Shown one piece after another: positions 44,550-54,907 of a stretch of DNA of 64,000 nt. Position numbers and translations under genes: made by a program. Location of the stretch: the NCBI GenBank assembly GCA_002700095.1, contig PACL01000035.1, positions 1 to 64,000 of the forward strand, read 5' to 3'. A model generated the notes under the pieces. It was not told the origin of the DNA. It searched no databases and worked only from the letters and a program-made list of their open reading frames with translations. The DNA comes from Fulvimarina sp. (GTDB taxonomy: Bacteria > Pseudomonadota > Alphaproteobacteria > Rhizobiales > Rhizobiaceae). How positions within the stretch are numbered: the first letter of the stretch is position 1; every line of letters starts with the position of its first letter.

Positions 44550-46022
44550 TCAGGCGTGGCCGAGATAGCTCTTCAACGTCTCGGCCGTGCCCTTCTCCGC
44601 CAGCATCTTCAGCCATTTCGCGAAGGGCTCGGCAAACCGCGGCTCGTCCTTCAGCGAACCATAGACGTCGGTCATCGCCAGCCAGGCCATCGGGTCGCTC
44701 TCGGAGGCCTTGGCGCGTTCGACAAGGCGGTCCCAGTTCGGATCGTTCGGCTCGATCACCGCGCCGGAATCCGTCACGCCCCGGCAATAGCGGCACCAGA
44801 GCGCGCTTTCGAGTGCAAGGCCGACCGGGTCGCGGCCCGCCTTCAGATTGTCGAGGATCGACAGGACGATGAATTTCGGCTGGCGGTTCGACCCGTCGAG
44901 GCAGAGCCGGCGCACGGTGTCGCCGATCTTCGGATTGGCAAAGCGCCGCTTGATCAGGGCATAGTAGTCGGCAAGCCCGGTGTCCGGCACCGGGGGCACG
45001 ATCGGCAGCACCTCGTCCGCTTCCACCTTGTCAAGGAAGCGCGCGACGAGATCGTTCTCCATCGCCTCATGGACGAAGTGCACGTCCATCAGCCCGGCCG
45101 GATAGGCGATGATCGCGTGGCCGCCATTGAGGATGCGGATCTTCATGGTCTCGTAAGGGGCAACGTCCGGCACGAACTGGACGCCGACCTTCTCCAGCGC
45201 GGGGCGCCCGGCGGGAAAATCGTCCTCCAGCACCCATTGCTTGAACTCCTCGCAATAGACCGGCCAGGCGTCGTCGATGCCGAAGGTCTCCCGGCAATGG
45301 TCGATCTCGCGCTGGCTGGTCGCCGGCGTGATGCGGTCGACCATGCCGTTCGGAAACGACACGGCCGTGTCAATCCAGTCGGCGAGCTCGGCGTTCGAGA
45401 GCTTCGCCGTACCGACGACGGCCGCGCGGCAAACCTTGCCGTTGTGCGGGATGTTGTCGCAGGACATGACGGTGAAGGGCTGGACGCCCCGCTCGCGGCG
45501 CAGCTTCAGCCCGGCGCCGATCAGCCCGAAGACGGTCTTCGGCGCGTCGGGGTTTGCGCCGTCGGCGGCGATCGCCGGATGGCCGGGGTCGAAGACGCCG
45601 TCGGAATCGATGAAGTAGCCGCCCTCGGTGACGGTGAGCGAGACGATCCGGATCGCCGGGTCGGCGAGCTTTTCGATGATCGCCGGCGTGTCGCCCACCT
45701 TCAGCATGTCCACCATCGGCCCGGTGACGCGGGCGCTGGTGCGGGCGTTGTCCTGCTCGACGACGGTGGTGAGGTAATCCTGGCCGGCCAGCTTGTCGCG
45801 CATCGCGGCGTCGGACGGCATCACGCCGGCGCCGACGATGGCGAAGTCGTGCCCCTCCCCCGTCTCGAACAGCGCGTCGAGATAGACCGCCTGATGGGCG
45901 CGGTGGAAGTTGCCGACGCCGAAATGCAGGATGCCGGGAACGAGCTTGGCACGATCGTAGCCGGGCACCGCGGCTGTGCCGGCGATGTCTTCGAGGGTAG
46001 CGGCGGAAAGCCTAACGCTCAT
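44550..46022 (-). CDS. mtlK: Mannitol 2-dehydrogenase (mannitol dehydrogenase family)
   Basis: Oxidises a hexitol (mannitol, arabitol or sorbitol) to the ketose with NAD. The 490-residue protein has the family start VPGILHFGVGNFHRAHQAVYLD (residues 26-47), VVEQDNARTSARV, the long-chain polyol dehydrogenase signature with catalytic Lys in YETMKIRILNGGHAIIAY near residue 295, and KFIVLSILDNL. The ATG at 46022 is supported by the homology start. It closes the smo operon, about 240 bases after smoK. A decayed copy of its 3' end lies at 42.3-42.5 kb. Confidence 0.93.
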   Translation of the reverse strand: MSVRLSAATLEDIAGTAAVPGYDRAKLVPGILHFGVGNFHRAHQAVYLDALFETGEGHDFAIVGAGVMPSDAAMRDKLAGQDYLTTVVEQDNARTSARVTGPMVDMLKVGDTPAIIEKLADPAIRIVSLTVTEGGYFIDSDGVFDPGHPAIAADGANPDAPKTVFGLIGAGLKLRRERGVQPFTVMSCDNIPHNGKVCRAAVVGTAKLSNAELADWIDTAVSFPNGMVDRITPATSQREIDHCRETFGIDDAWPVYCEEFKQWVLEDDFPAGRPALEKVGVQFVPDVAPYETMKIRILNGGHAIIAYPAGLMDVHFVHEAMENDLVARFLDKVEADEVLPIVPPVPDTGLADYYALIKRRFANPKIGDTVRRLCLDGSNRQPKFIVLSILDNLKAGRDPVGLALESALWCRYCRGVTDSGAVIEPNDPNWDRLVERAKASESDPMAWLAMTDVYGSLKDEPRFAEPFAKWLKMLAEKGTAETLKSYLGHA

Positions 46023-46263
46023 GGCAGGTCTCCTGATGGATGTCGGTTGTCCGGTGCCGCGGCTAGCGGCGCGGGGGTATGTCACGAACGGCGGCGGCGC
46101 ATCCGCCCGCGGGCGGCATGACGCGCGCTGCGTCCTGTCCGGGAGCGTGACGCGGCCGGCTCCGATCGCCATCCCGCTCCGTGTCTGTGTCTCTGCACCG
46201 TCTCGTTCGGTCGCCGGCACCAGCCCCTCAAGGGTTGGGCTCAGGGCTCAAGGTCCGCGCCCG

Positions 46264-47268
<1,005 letters not shown>

Positions 47269-47279
47269 GACAACATTCC

Positions 47280-48110
47280 TTACTTGACGGCGCCGAAGGT
47301 GAGACCGCGCACCAGCTGCTTCTGCGAGAACCAGCCGACGATCAGGATCGGGGCGATGGCGAGCATCGAGGCGGCGGAAAGCTTGGCGTAGAAATTGCCC
47401 TGGGGCGAGGAGAAGGACGCGATGAAGGCGGTCAGCGGCGCCGCGTTCGACGTCGTGAGGTTCAGCGTCCAGAAGGCCTCGTTCCAGGACAGGATGACGT
47501 TGAGGAGAACGGTCGAGGCGATGCCCGGCACGGCCATCGGCGCCAGCACCTGGGTGATCTCCTTGCGAAGATTCGCCCCGTCCATGCGGGCCGCCTCCAG
47601 GATCTCGCCGGGGATCTCCTTGAAATAGGTGTAGAGCATCCAGACGATGATCGGCAGGTTGATCAGGAAGAGGACGACGATCAGCCCCAGCCGGGAATCC
47701 AGAAGGCCAAAGCGGATGAACATCAGATAGACCGGGATCAGCACGCCGACCGCGGGCAGCATCTTGGTCGACAGCATCCAGAGGAGGACGTCCTTGGTGC
47801 GCTTGGTCGGCGAGAACGCCATCGCCCAGGCCGCCGGAACGGCGACGATCAGCCCCAGCGCGGTCGAGCCGAGCGACAGGTAGATCGAGTTCATCATGAA
47901 ATGCAGGTAGTTCGATTGGGTCTGGATGGTCTGGTAGTTTTCCAGCGTCCAGTCGAAGCCGACAAAGACCGGCGGGATCGAGATCGCCTGCAGCTCGGTC
48001 TTGAACGAGGTGAGGAAGGTCCACAGGATCGGGAAGAAGATCACCAGCCCGACGAACCAGGCGAGGACCGTGGTGCCGATCTTGCGGCCCGGGGAAACGT
48101 TGCGTGCCAT
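47280..48110 (-). CDS. smoG: Polyol ABC transporter permease
   Basis: An inner-membrane subunit of 276 residues with six hydrophobic segments and the CUT1 permease loop [25 protein letters not shown] (near residues 180-204), where the EAA motif contacts the ATPase. The ATG at 48110 has AAGGAGGG eight bases upstream. It lies between a palindromic repeat and smoK. Confidence 0.92.
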   Translation of the reverse strand: MARNVSPGRKIGTTVLAWFVGLVIFFPILWTFLTSFKTELQAISIPPVFVGFDWTLENYQTIQTQSNYLHFMMNSIYLSLGSTALGLIVAVPAAWAMAFSPTKRTKDVLLWMLSTKMLPAVGVLIPVYLMFIRFGLLDSRLGLIVVLFLINLPIIVWMLYTYFKEIPGEILEAARMDGANLRKEITQVLAPMAVPGIASTVLLNVILSWNEAFWTLNLTTSNAAPLTAFIASFSSPQGNFYAKLSAASMLAIAPILIVGWFSQKQLVRGLTFGAVK

Positions 48111-48133
48111 GGTGTGCCCTCCTTTCACTTCCC

Positions 48134-48177
48134 GCAAATCCGGACGGAAAACCGGTACCCACTTTTCCTGGATTTGC
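48134..48177. repeat. Dispersed 44-base palindromic repeat inside the polyol operon
   Basis: Arms GCAAATCC (48134-48141) and GGATTTGC (48170-48177) flank inner pairing of GGAAAAC with GTTTTCC-type bases. This is a known dispersed palindrome type of rhizobial genomes. It sits between the two permease genes, three bases from the smoF stop, where it may shape message stability. Confidence 0.7.
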
Positions 48178-48180
48178 TTT

Positions 48181-49053
48181 TCAGGCGTCGAGGTTCTTGC
48201 CGATGAGGCGGACGAGGAAGATCGCGACGATGTTGGCGAGGATGACGGCGACGATGCCGCCGGCCGACGCCGCTCCGATGTCGCCGTAGGAGGTCGCCTG
48301 CTGCGCGACGAGATAGGTGATGTTCGTCGACTGCGAGCCCGGCCCGCCCTGGGTGGTCACCAGGATCTCGGCATAGATCGACAGAAGGAAGATCGTCTGG
48401 ATCAGGATGACGACGGTGATCGCCCGGCTCATGTGGGGAAGCGTGATGTACCAGAAGATCGACAGGGCCCCTGCCCCGTCCATCTCTGCGGCCTCCTTCT
48501 GGTCCATCGACAGGGACTGCAGGGCGGTCAGGAGAATGAGCGTCGCGAAAGGCAGCCACTGCCAGGCGACGATGATGACGATCGACAGGAGCGGCACGTC
48601 GGTCATCCAGTCGATCGGGGCGATGCCGAGCGCCTGCAGGAACTGCCCGATGACGCCGTAGACCGGGTTCATCATCATGTTCTTCCAGACCAGCGCCGCA
48701 ACGGTCGGCATGACGAAGAACGGCGCGATGACGAGCAGCCGGACGATGTTGACGCCGTAGAAGTCCTGGTCGAGCAGCAGCGCGATCAGGATGCCGCCGC
48801 CCACGGTGATGGCGAGGACGCCGAGAACCAGGACCAGCGTATTGGCGAGCGCGGCGAGGAACGTCGGGTCGTTGAGGAAGTAGCTGTAGTTCTCGAAGCC
48901 GACGAAGGGCGTCGAGAACGGGTTGTAGAGCGTGTAGTTCAGCGTCGAGAAATACAGCGTCATCGCCAGCGGCACGATCATCCAGATCAGGAGGACGATC
49001 ACCGCCGGCGCCATCATCGCGCGCGCCGCGTTCTTGGTGTGCAAGGTGGCCAT
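48181..49053 (-). CDS. smoF: Polyol ABC transporter permease
   Basis: The partner permease, 290 residues with six hydrophobic segments (first: AVIVLLIWMIVPLAMTLYF, residues 17-35). The EAA loop reads EAAEMDGAGALSIFWYITLPHMSRA near residues 200-224. It begins MATLHTKNAARAMM, and the start is well placed. It lies about 290 bases after smoE and before the palindromic repeat. Confidence 0.92.
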   Translation of the reverse strand: MATLHTKNAARAMMAPAVIVLLIWMIVPLAMTLYFSTLNYTLYNPFSTPFVGFENYSYFLNDPTFLAALANTLVLVLGVLAITVGGGILIALLLDQDFYGVNIVRLLVIAPFFVMPTVAALVWKNMMMNPVYGVIGQFLQALGIAPIDWMTDVPLLSIVIIVAWQWLPFATLILLTALQSLSMDQKEAAEMDGAGALSIFWYITLPHMSRAITVVILIQTIFLLSIYAEILVTTQGGPGSQSTNITYLVAQQATSYGDIGAASAGGIVAVILANIVAIFLVRLIGKNLDA

Positions 49054-49341
49054 GGCATTTGCCCGTTCTGCCGCCGCGCATCGGCATGATGGCGGTCCAA
49101 TCGAAGCGGGTCGCCCGAAGGCGCCAGGCCGCTTCCCTGTCGTCGTGGCGGCCCCTGGCGGCTCGGCAGGACCGGGCCGCGGGATCGCCGAGCATCGGGA
49201 GAAAGGAAGGTCGTTCAGGAACGAATTCGGGAGCCGCCGTCATCGGGCGGGCTTTGCAGGAACTCGGTCTTCCTCCCGGCAGGAGTGGCCGGGCGGCTCA
49301 TATGGCGGCCGCCCGTGCCCGTCTCATGATCGCGCGGCGGA

Positions 49342-50664
49342 TCAGTTCTTGATGTAGCCGCCGCGGGTCATCTCGCGGGTGGCGATCGCCTGCGCCTGGC
49401 TCAGCGCCTGCTCGACGGTGGTGGAGCCCGAAAGCGCCGCCGCCATCTGCTGGCCGACCGCCGTGCCGAGACCCTGGAACTCAGGGATCGCCGCGAACTG
49501 CAGGCCGTAATAGGGCTTGTCGTCGGTCGGCGAGGGATCGGCATGCTGGATGGCGTTCAGCGTCGCATCGGCGAAAGGCGCCGCCTTGGTGTAGTTCTCG
49601 TTCTCGTAGAGCGAGGTGCGGGTGCCGGGAGGCACGTTCGCCCAGCCTTCCTTCTCGGCGACGAGCTCGAGATATTCCTTCGAGGTCGCCCAGGCGATGA
49701 AGGCCTGCGCCGCCTCGGCCTTCTGCGAGGAGTTCGGGATCGCCAGCGACCAAGCCCACAGCCAGTTGAAGCCGTCGTTCGGGCAGCCTTCGACGCCACA
49801 GGGCGCCGGCGCGAAGCCGACCTGATCGGGCACCTGGCTCTGCTTGGGATCGGTCACGAAGGAGGCCGCGACGGAGGCGTCCATCCACATGCCGCACTTG
49901 CCCTGGCCGAACAGCTGCAGGTTCTCGTTGAAGCCGTTGGAGGCGGCGCCCGGAGGGCCGTATTTGGTCATCAGGTCGACATAGAGGGTGACGGCCTTCT
50001 TCCAGCCTTCGCTCTCGAACTGCGGCTTCCAGTCGGCATCGAAGTAGTTGGCGCCGAATTCCCGGGCCATGTTGCCGAGGAAGGCCATGTTCTCGCCCCA
50101 GCCCGGCTTGCCGCGCAGGCAGATGCCATAGACGCCGGCTTCCTTGTCGGTGACCTTTTCGGCGGCTTCCGCGATGAAGTCCCAGGTCGGCTTCTCGGGC
50201 ATGGTCAGCCCGGCCTTCTCGAACAGGTCCTTGCGGTAGAGCGTCAGGACGCTCTCGGCATAGAACGGCGCGGCGTAGAGCTTGTCGTCGTTCGACAGCG
50301 CCGAGCGGATCGCCGGGATCAGGTCGTCGACGTCGTAGTCGTCGCCGAGGCCGTCGAGCGGCTTCAGCCATTCCTGCTTGGCCCAGATCGGCGCTTCGTA
50401 GGTGCCGATGGTCATCACGTCGAACTGGCCGCCACCGGTGGCGATGTCGGTGGTGACGCGCTGGCGAAGGATGTTCTCCTCCAGCGTGACCCAGTTCAGC
50501 TTGATGTCCGGATGGGCCTTTTCGAATTCGGGCGTCAGGCCCTGCATGCGAATCATGTCGGAGTTGTTGACGGTGCCGATCGTCAGCGTGGTCTGCGCTT
50601 GCGCGGCCGACGCACCGACGGCGAGGAGCGCGGCAGCGCCCGTCGTCAGCATGGAAAATCTCAT
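49342..50664 (-). CDS. smoE: Polyol ABC transporter substrate-binding protein
   Basis: A periplasmic binding protein of the CUT1 class, 440 residues. The signal peptide MRFSMLTTGAAALLAVGASA (cleavage near AQA, residue 23) is followed by TTLTIGTVNNSDMIRMQGL. FEKAHPDIKLNWVTLEENIL and GGQFDVMTIGTYEAPIWAKQ are typical of sorbitol/mannitol binding proteins. The ATG at 50664 has GGGAGG a few bases upstream. It is first of the transport genes and lies 280 bases after smoC. Confidence 0.92.
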   Translation of the reverse strand: MRFSMLTTGAAALLAVGASAAQAQTTLTIGTVNNSDMIRMQGLTPEFEKAHPDIKLNWVTLEENILRQRVTTDIATGGGQFDVMTIGTYEAPIWAKQEWLKPLDGLGDDYDVDDLIPAIRSALSNDDKLYAAPFYAESVLTLYRKDLFEKAGLTMPEKPTWDFIAEAAEKVTDKEAGVYGICLRGKPGWGENMAFLGNMAREFGANYFDADWKPQFESEGWKKAVTLYVDLMTKYGPPGAASNGFNENLQLFGQGKCGMWMDASVAASFVTDPKQSQVPDQVGFAPAPCGVEGCPNDGFNWLWAWSLAIPNSSQKAEAAQAFIAWATSKEYLELVAEKEGWANVPPGTRTSLYENENYTKAAPFADATLNAIQHADPSPTDDKPYYGLQFAAIPEFQGLGTAVGQQMAAALSGSTTVEQALSQAQAIATREMTRGGYIKN

Positions 50665-50692
50665 GGAAGCCTCCCAGCTCTGAGATGAGCAT

Positions 50693-50701
50693 TTGTTCAA
50701 T
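50693..50701. promoter_or_regulatory. Possible SmoC site upstream of smoE
   Basis: TTGTTCAAT, 29 bases before the smoE start, closely matches TTGTTTAAT upstream of smoC (51924-51932), with one difference. It is a short motif, supported only by its recurrence at the two expected promoters. Confidence 0.35.
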
Positions 50702-50944
50702 AGCGGGGCAAAACTTCACCGTCGGCGGTGGAATGTCAATCGAATTCCATGCCGCAGTGCAGCAGCCGACGCTTCGACGCTCTGCCGGTGGAGGGAACCA
50801 GAGGCAACTCTCACATGCAATCCTGCAGTGCGGAAGAACGCTTTACGCCAGCAACGATTTCGGGCCTGCGCGGGACGGCAGCTCGCGCCCGGCCAACCTC
50901 ACGGCCACAGACCCTTTCGGAGTGACGCTGCTACTTGAGACCAC

Positions 50945-51898
50945 TCACCCCAGAAGCCTCACGGCCGTCGCCTCGTCGGTGATCAACCCGTTGATCAGCC
51001 CGCCGGTCGCCGCGGCTCGGATCGCCGAGGTCTTCGCCGGCCCCATGGCGACCGCGATCACCTCGCCCCGGTCGGTCGACGGGATCGGCGCGCTCGCCAC
51101 CCGTTCGTTGAACCGGCAGTCGATCAGCTTGCCGGACGTATCGAACACCCACCCGACGATTTCGCCGGCGGCGCCTTGCCGCATCAGGTCTTCCTGTTCC
51201 TCCGGAGTGATGAAGCCGTCGACCACCAGCGGCGCCCTCGCCGAGATCTCGCCGACGCCGACGAAGGTCACCTCGGCCTTGGCGGCGAGCTGCAGGGTCA
51301 TCTCGACCACCTTCTGCTGATGCAGGAGGTGGCGCTCCTCCGGCGTCGAGACGACCACCGGCAGCGGCATCGGATAGTGCCGCGCATTGACCTGGTCGGC
51401 CATGGAATAGATCACGTTGTAGACCGAGGCCGAGCCGTCCGGCGCGATGTTGCCGGTGAGTGAGACGATGCGGTGCTGGGTCGCCGTCATCGGCGGCAGG
51501 TGCTCGACGGCAGCCCGCAGGGTCCGGCCGGTTCCGACGGCGAGGATCGTCGGCGTTTCCCGCTTCAGATGCCTCTCCATCTCCGCGGCGCAGGCCTCGG
51601 CGACGCCGAGGGTCGTCGAGGCGGAGGCGGGATCCGACGGCACCACCTCGCAATAGCTGAGGGCGAAACGCTGCTTCAGGCTCTCCGCCCGCTCCAGACA
51701 GGCGGCGATCGGGTGGTCGATGCGCACCCGAACGAGACCCGCCGAGACCGAATGGGAGACCAGCCGCTGGGCCGCCTGGCGCGAGATGCCGAGCTTGGCC
51801 GCGATCTGGTCCTGGGTGTTGCCGGCGACGTAGTAGAGCCAGCCGGCCCGCGCCGCGTCGTCCAGCTTCGTCGTCTCGTCGTCCCGCGTTCTCGCCAT
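50945..51898 (-). CDS. smoC: SorC/DeoR-type sugar-binding transcriptional regulator
   Basis: A 317-residue regulator. An N-terminal helix-turn-helix (YVAGNTQDQIAAKLGISRQAAQRLVSHSV, residues 24-52) is followed by a sugar-phosphate-binding domain of the SorC family (ILAVGTGRTLRAAVEHLPPM, FVGVGEISARAPLV, GEIVGWVFDTSGK). Its place just upstream of smoE on the same strand suggests it controls the polyol operon. The ATG at 51898 has GGAGG eleven bases upstream; an upstream TTG at 51916 is less likely. Confidence 0.9.
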   Translation of the reverse strand: MARTRDDETTKLDDAARAGWLYYVAGNTQDQIAAKLGISRQAAQRLVSHSVSAGLVRVRIDHPIAACLERAESLKQRFALSYCEVVPSDPASASTTLGVAEACAAEMERHLKRETPTILAVGTGRTLRAAVEHLPPMTATQHRIVSLTGNIAPDGSASVYNVIYSMADQVNARHYPMPLPVVVSTPEERHLLHQQKVVEMTLQLAAKAEVTFVGVGEISARAPLVVDGFITPEEQEDLMRQGAAGEIVGWVFDTSGKLIDCRFNERVASAPIPSTDRGEVIAVAMGPAKTSAIRAAATGGLINGLITDEATAVRLLG

Positions 51899-51923
51899 CG
51901 CCAGCCCGTCCTCCAAGCCGGGA

Positions 51924-51932
51924 TTGTTTAAT
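51924..51932. promoter_or_regulatory. Possible SmoC site upstream of smoC
   Basis: TTGTTTAAT lies about 26 bases before the smoC start and resembles the site ahead of smoE (50693-50701). Confidence 0.3.
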
Positions 51933-52160
51933 GGCAGATGCCGGTCTCTGGCAAACCGCCGCGCAGGCTCCGGCGCCGCGGCCGCTCCAGGCTGTCAGGC
52001 GGGGGTCGAAACCGCAAAACTGCGACCGGGGCGTGCACGTAACGTCATTTTGCCCGGGCATTCTGCGTATTTCATGGGCAAATCAATTCAAAACGCCCGG
52101 TAGGCTTGATTTTCTTCGCAATGGCTTTCTCTTTGGTTGGGAACGTGACGGAGGGCGCCG

Positions 52161-53573
52161 GTGAATTCATTCGACGAGATGTTGCTAGCGAACGGCGAGG
52201 TGCGCGAGCCCTATGCCCGGTTCCACGAGTGGTTCAGGGAACAGGACACGGAGGCACTGGGCGAGAAGGCCGGCGAGGCGGAGGCGTTCTTCCGGCGGAC
52301 CGGCATCACCTTCAACGTCTATGGTCAGGACGAGGCAGCCGAGCGGCTGATCCCCTTCGACCTCGTGCCGCGCATCATGGCCAAGGCCGAGTGGGACAAT
52401 CTCGCCGACGGGATCGAGCAGCGCGTCGTCGCGCTCAACGCCTTTCTCGACGATCTCTACCACGATCAGGAGATCATCAAGGCCGGCATCCTGCCGGAGC
52501 GGCTGATCGCCGGCAACGAGGCGTTCCTGCCGCAGATGCAGGGCTTCCGCCCGCCCGGCGGCGTCTACACCCACATCATCGGCACCGACATCGTGCGCTG
52601 CGCCGAGAACGAGTTCTACGTCCTCGAGGACAATGCCCGCACGCCCTCCGGCGTCTCGTACATGATCGAGAACCGCGAGACGATGATGCAGATGTTCCCG
52701 GAGCTGTTCGCGCAGAACCGCGTGCGGCCGGTGGAATCCTATCCGCATCACCTGCGCCGCTCCCTCGCCGCGGTCGCCCCGCCGGCCTGCGAGGGTACGC
52801 CGACCATCGCCGTCCTGACGCCGGGGATCTACAATTCCGCCTTCTTCGAACACGCCTTCCTCGCCGACCAGATGGGCGTCGAGCTGATCGAGGGCTCCGA
52901 CGTCTCCTTGATCGACGGGCGCATCCAGATGCGCACCACCGAGGGCTACAAGCCCATCGACGTGATCTACCGCCGGGTCGACGACGACTTCCTCGATCCC
53001 AAGGTGTTCAACCCCGCCTCGATGCTCGGCATTCCCGGCATCATGGAGGTCTACAAGAACGGCGGCATCACCATCGCCAACGCCCCCGGCACCGGGATCT
53101 CCGACGACAAGGCGATCTATTCCTACATGCCCGAGATCGTCGAATTCTACACCGGCGAGAAGGCCAAGCTGCAGAACGTCCCGACCTGGCGTTGCGCCGA
53201 GGACGACAGCCTCAAATACGTCCTCGAGCACCTCGAGGAACTGGTGGTCAAGGAGGTGCACGGCTCCGGCGGCTACGGCATGCTGGTCGGCCCGACCTCG
53301 ACCCGGGAGGAGCGGGAGATCTTCGCCGAAAAGCTGAAGAAGCGGCCGTCCAACTACATCGCCCAGCCGACGCTGGCGCTGTCCACCGTGCCGATCCTCG
53401 TCGACGGCGGCCTTGCGCCGCGCCACGTCGACCTGCGCCCCTTCGTCCTCGTCTCCGACAAGGTCCGCATCATCCCCGGCGGCCTGACCCGCGTCGCCCT
53501 CAAGGAGGGCTCCCTGGTGGTCAATTCCAGCCAGGGCGGCGGCACCAAGGACACCTGGGTTTTGAGGGACTGA
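52161..53573 (+). CDS. Circularly permuted ATP-grasp protein (DUF404/DUF407 type)
   Basis: A 470-residue ATP-grasp family protein that probably forms an amide or peptide-like bond, substrate unknown. Family features are GITFNVYGQDEAAERLIPFDLVPRI (residues 48-72), GTDIVRCAENEFYVLEDNARTPSG, VIYRRVDDDFLDP and ELVVKEVHGSGGYGMLVGP near 353-371. The GTG start at 52161 has GGAGGG six bases upstream. It is followed after three bases by the alpha-E gene; the two belong to a conserved set with Anbu and usually a transglutaminase. Confidence 0.92.
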   Translation: MNSFDEMLLANGEVREPYARFHEWFREQDTEALGEKAGEAEAFFRRTGITFNVYGQDEAAERLIPFDLVPRIMAKAEWDNLADGIEQRVVALNAFLDDLYHDQEIIKAGILPERLIAGNEAFLPQMQGFRPPGGVYTHIIGTDIVRCAENEFYVLEDNARTPSGVSYMIENRETMMQMFPELFAQNRVRPVESYPHHLRRSLAAVAPPACEGTPTIAVLTPGIYNSAFFEHAFLADQMGVELIEGSDVSLIDGRIQMRTTEGYKPIDVIYRRVDDDFLDPKVFNPASMLGIPGIMEVYKNGGITIANAPGTGISDDKAIYSYMPEIVEFYTGEKAKLQNVPTWRCAEDDSLKYVLEHLEELVVKEVHGSGGYGMLVGPTSTREEREIFAEKLKKRPSNYIAQPTLALSTVPILVDGGLAPRHVDLRPFVLVSDKVRIIPGGLTRVALKEGSLVVNSSQGGGTKDTWVLRD

Positions 53574-53576
53574 TCG

Positions 53577-54530
53577 ATGGCACTTCTCGGACGCACCGCA
53601 AACGGCCTGTTCTGGATGTTCCGCTACATCGAGCGGGCCGAAAACACCGCCAGGCTGCTCGATGCCGGCCAGCGCATCTCGCTCACCAATCTCTCCGCCG
53701 AGCCGGACGAATGGCAGTCGGTCCTTGTCTCGGCCGGCGTCGAGGCCGCCTACAACGCCAAATACGATACCCACGACCCCGAGACGGTCATCGACTTCAT
53801 GCTCTGCGACCGGGACAATCCGTCGAGCGTGCGCGCCTCGCTCGAGACCGCCCGCACCAATGGCCGGATGGTCCGCACAGCCTTGACCCGCGAGGTCTGG
53901 GAAGCGGTCAACGAGAGCTGGCTGGTCATCCAGCGCCGGCTTTCCGGCCGGATCAGCCCGCGCGAACTGCCCGCCGTCATCGATCTCGTCAAGCGCCAGG
54001 GCGCCCTCATCCGCGGCGCCTTCCAGACGACGATGCTGCGCAACGAGATCTTCGACTTCTGCAATCTCGGCGCCTTCATCGAGCGGGCGGACAACACCGC
54101 CCGCATCCTCGACGTCAAGTACTGGCTGCTCTTGCCCGAGCACAGTCAGGTCGGCTCGGCCCTCGATGACTTCCAGTGGCGCTCGATCCTCCGGTCGGTC
54201 TCGGCCCACCGGTCCTATGCCTGGGAATATGACGGCGAGTACCGGGCGGTGAACATCATCGACTTCCTGATGCTGAACCGGCGCATGCCCCGCTCGCTGG
54301 CCTATTGCTACACCTTCATCGAGGAGAGCCTGAAGTATCTCGACCGGAACTACGAGACCCGCCAGCCCTGCTTCGAGACCGCCGCCTCGCTGAACGAGCG
54401 CCTGTCCGGCTCGAGCGTCCGGCAGATCATCGACGGCGGACTGCACGAGTTCCTCGAGTCCTTCATCCGCGACAACAACCGCCTCGCCCAGGAGATCGGC
54501 CAGAACTACCGCTTCTATCCCGGCGCCTGA
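53577..54530 (+). CDS. Alpha-E domain protein (DUF403)
   Basis: A 317-residue all-helical protein of the alpha-E family, named for conserved Glu residues (FWMFRYIERAENTARLLDAG near residues 12-31 and FIERADNTARILDVKYWLLL near 165-184). Its biochemical role is not established; it is almost always beside the ATP-grasp partner, which suggests a shared amino-ligase-like pathway. It starts three bases after the ATP-grasp stop. Confidence 0.92.
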   Translation: MALLGRTANGLFWMFRYIERAENTARLLDAGQRISLTNLSAEPDEWQSVLVSAGVEAAYNAKYDTHDPETVIDFMLCDRDNPSSVRASLETARTNGRMVRTALTREVWEAVNESWLVIQRRLSGRISPRELPAVIDLVKRQGALIRGAFQTTMLRNEIFDFCNLGAFIERADNTARILDVKYWLLLPEHSQVGSALDDFQWRSILRSVSAHRSYAWEYDGEYRAVNIIDFLMLNRRMPRSLAYCYTFIEESLKYLDRNYETRQPCFETAASLNERLSGSSVRQIIDGGLHEFLESFIRDNNRLAQEIGQNYRFYPGA

Positions 54531-54907
54531 GCCTGGGCTCGGCACGCGCAGTTCGGCAAACGGGAGCGCCACCGTCGACCTCTGCAACCCGATCGAGTCA
54601 GAGCCCGGGGAAGACCGCCTGTCTCCCCGGGGCAGGCCGATGATCGGACATCCAGGCCCGTCCGGGCTCTGCTTCGTCACCGGCCAAGATCCGCGCGGCC
54701 CGCGTGCGAAGGATCGGGGCGAGCCTCCAGCAACGGAACGGTTCGGCACTTGCGATGCGCTGAAGCCCTGCCCAATCCGGCAACACCGCTGCAAAAAGTT
54801 TAGGACAAGCCGCGCGTGGTAGTTGTCTGCGACCCGATCTTGGCGGATTGATCGCGGCGGGAGTCGTGGCAGGGATTCTGCCGGTCCTTTGAGAGGCGCG
54901 GACTTCG
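54531..54907. other. Spacer where a transglutaminase gene is often found
   Basis: A 377-base non-coding gap between the alpha-E and Anbu genes. In many genomes a transglutaminase-like gene sits in this cluster; I find no remnant of one here in any frame. The gap probably holds the Anbu promoter. Confidence 0.55.

Noticed and set aside
52185-54794. An 869-residue open frame on the minus strand
   Set aside because: It is antisense to the ATP-grasp and alpha-E genes, both of which have clear family motifs; the frame is open only because of high GC.
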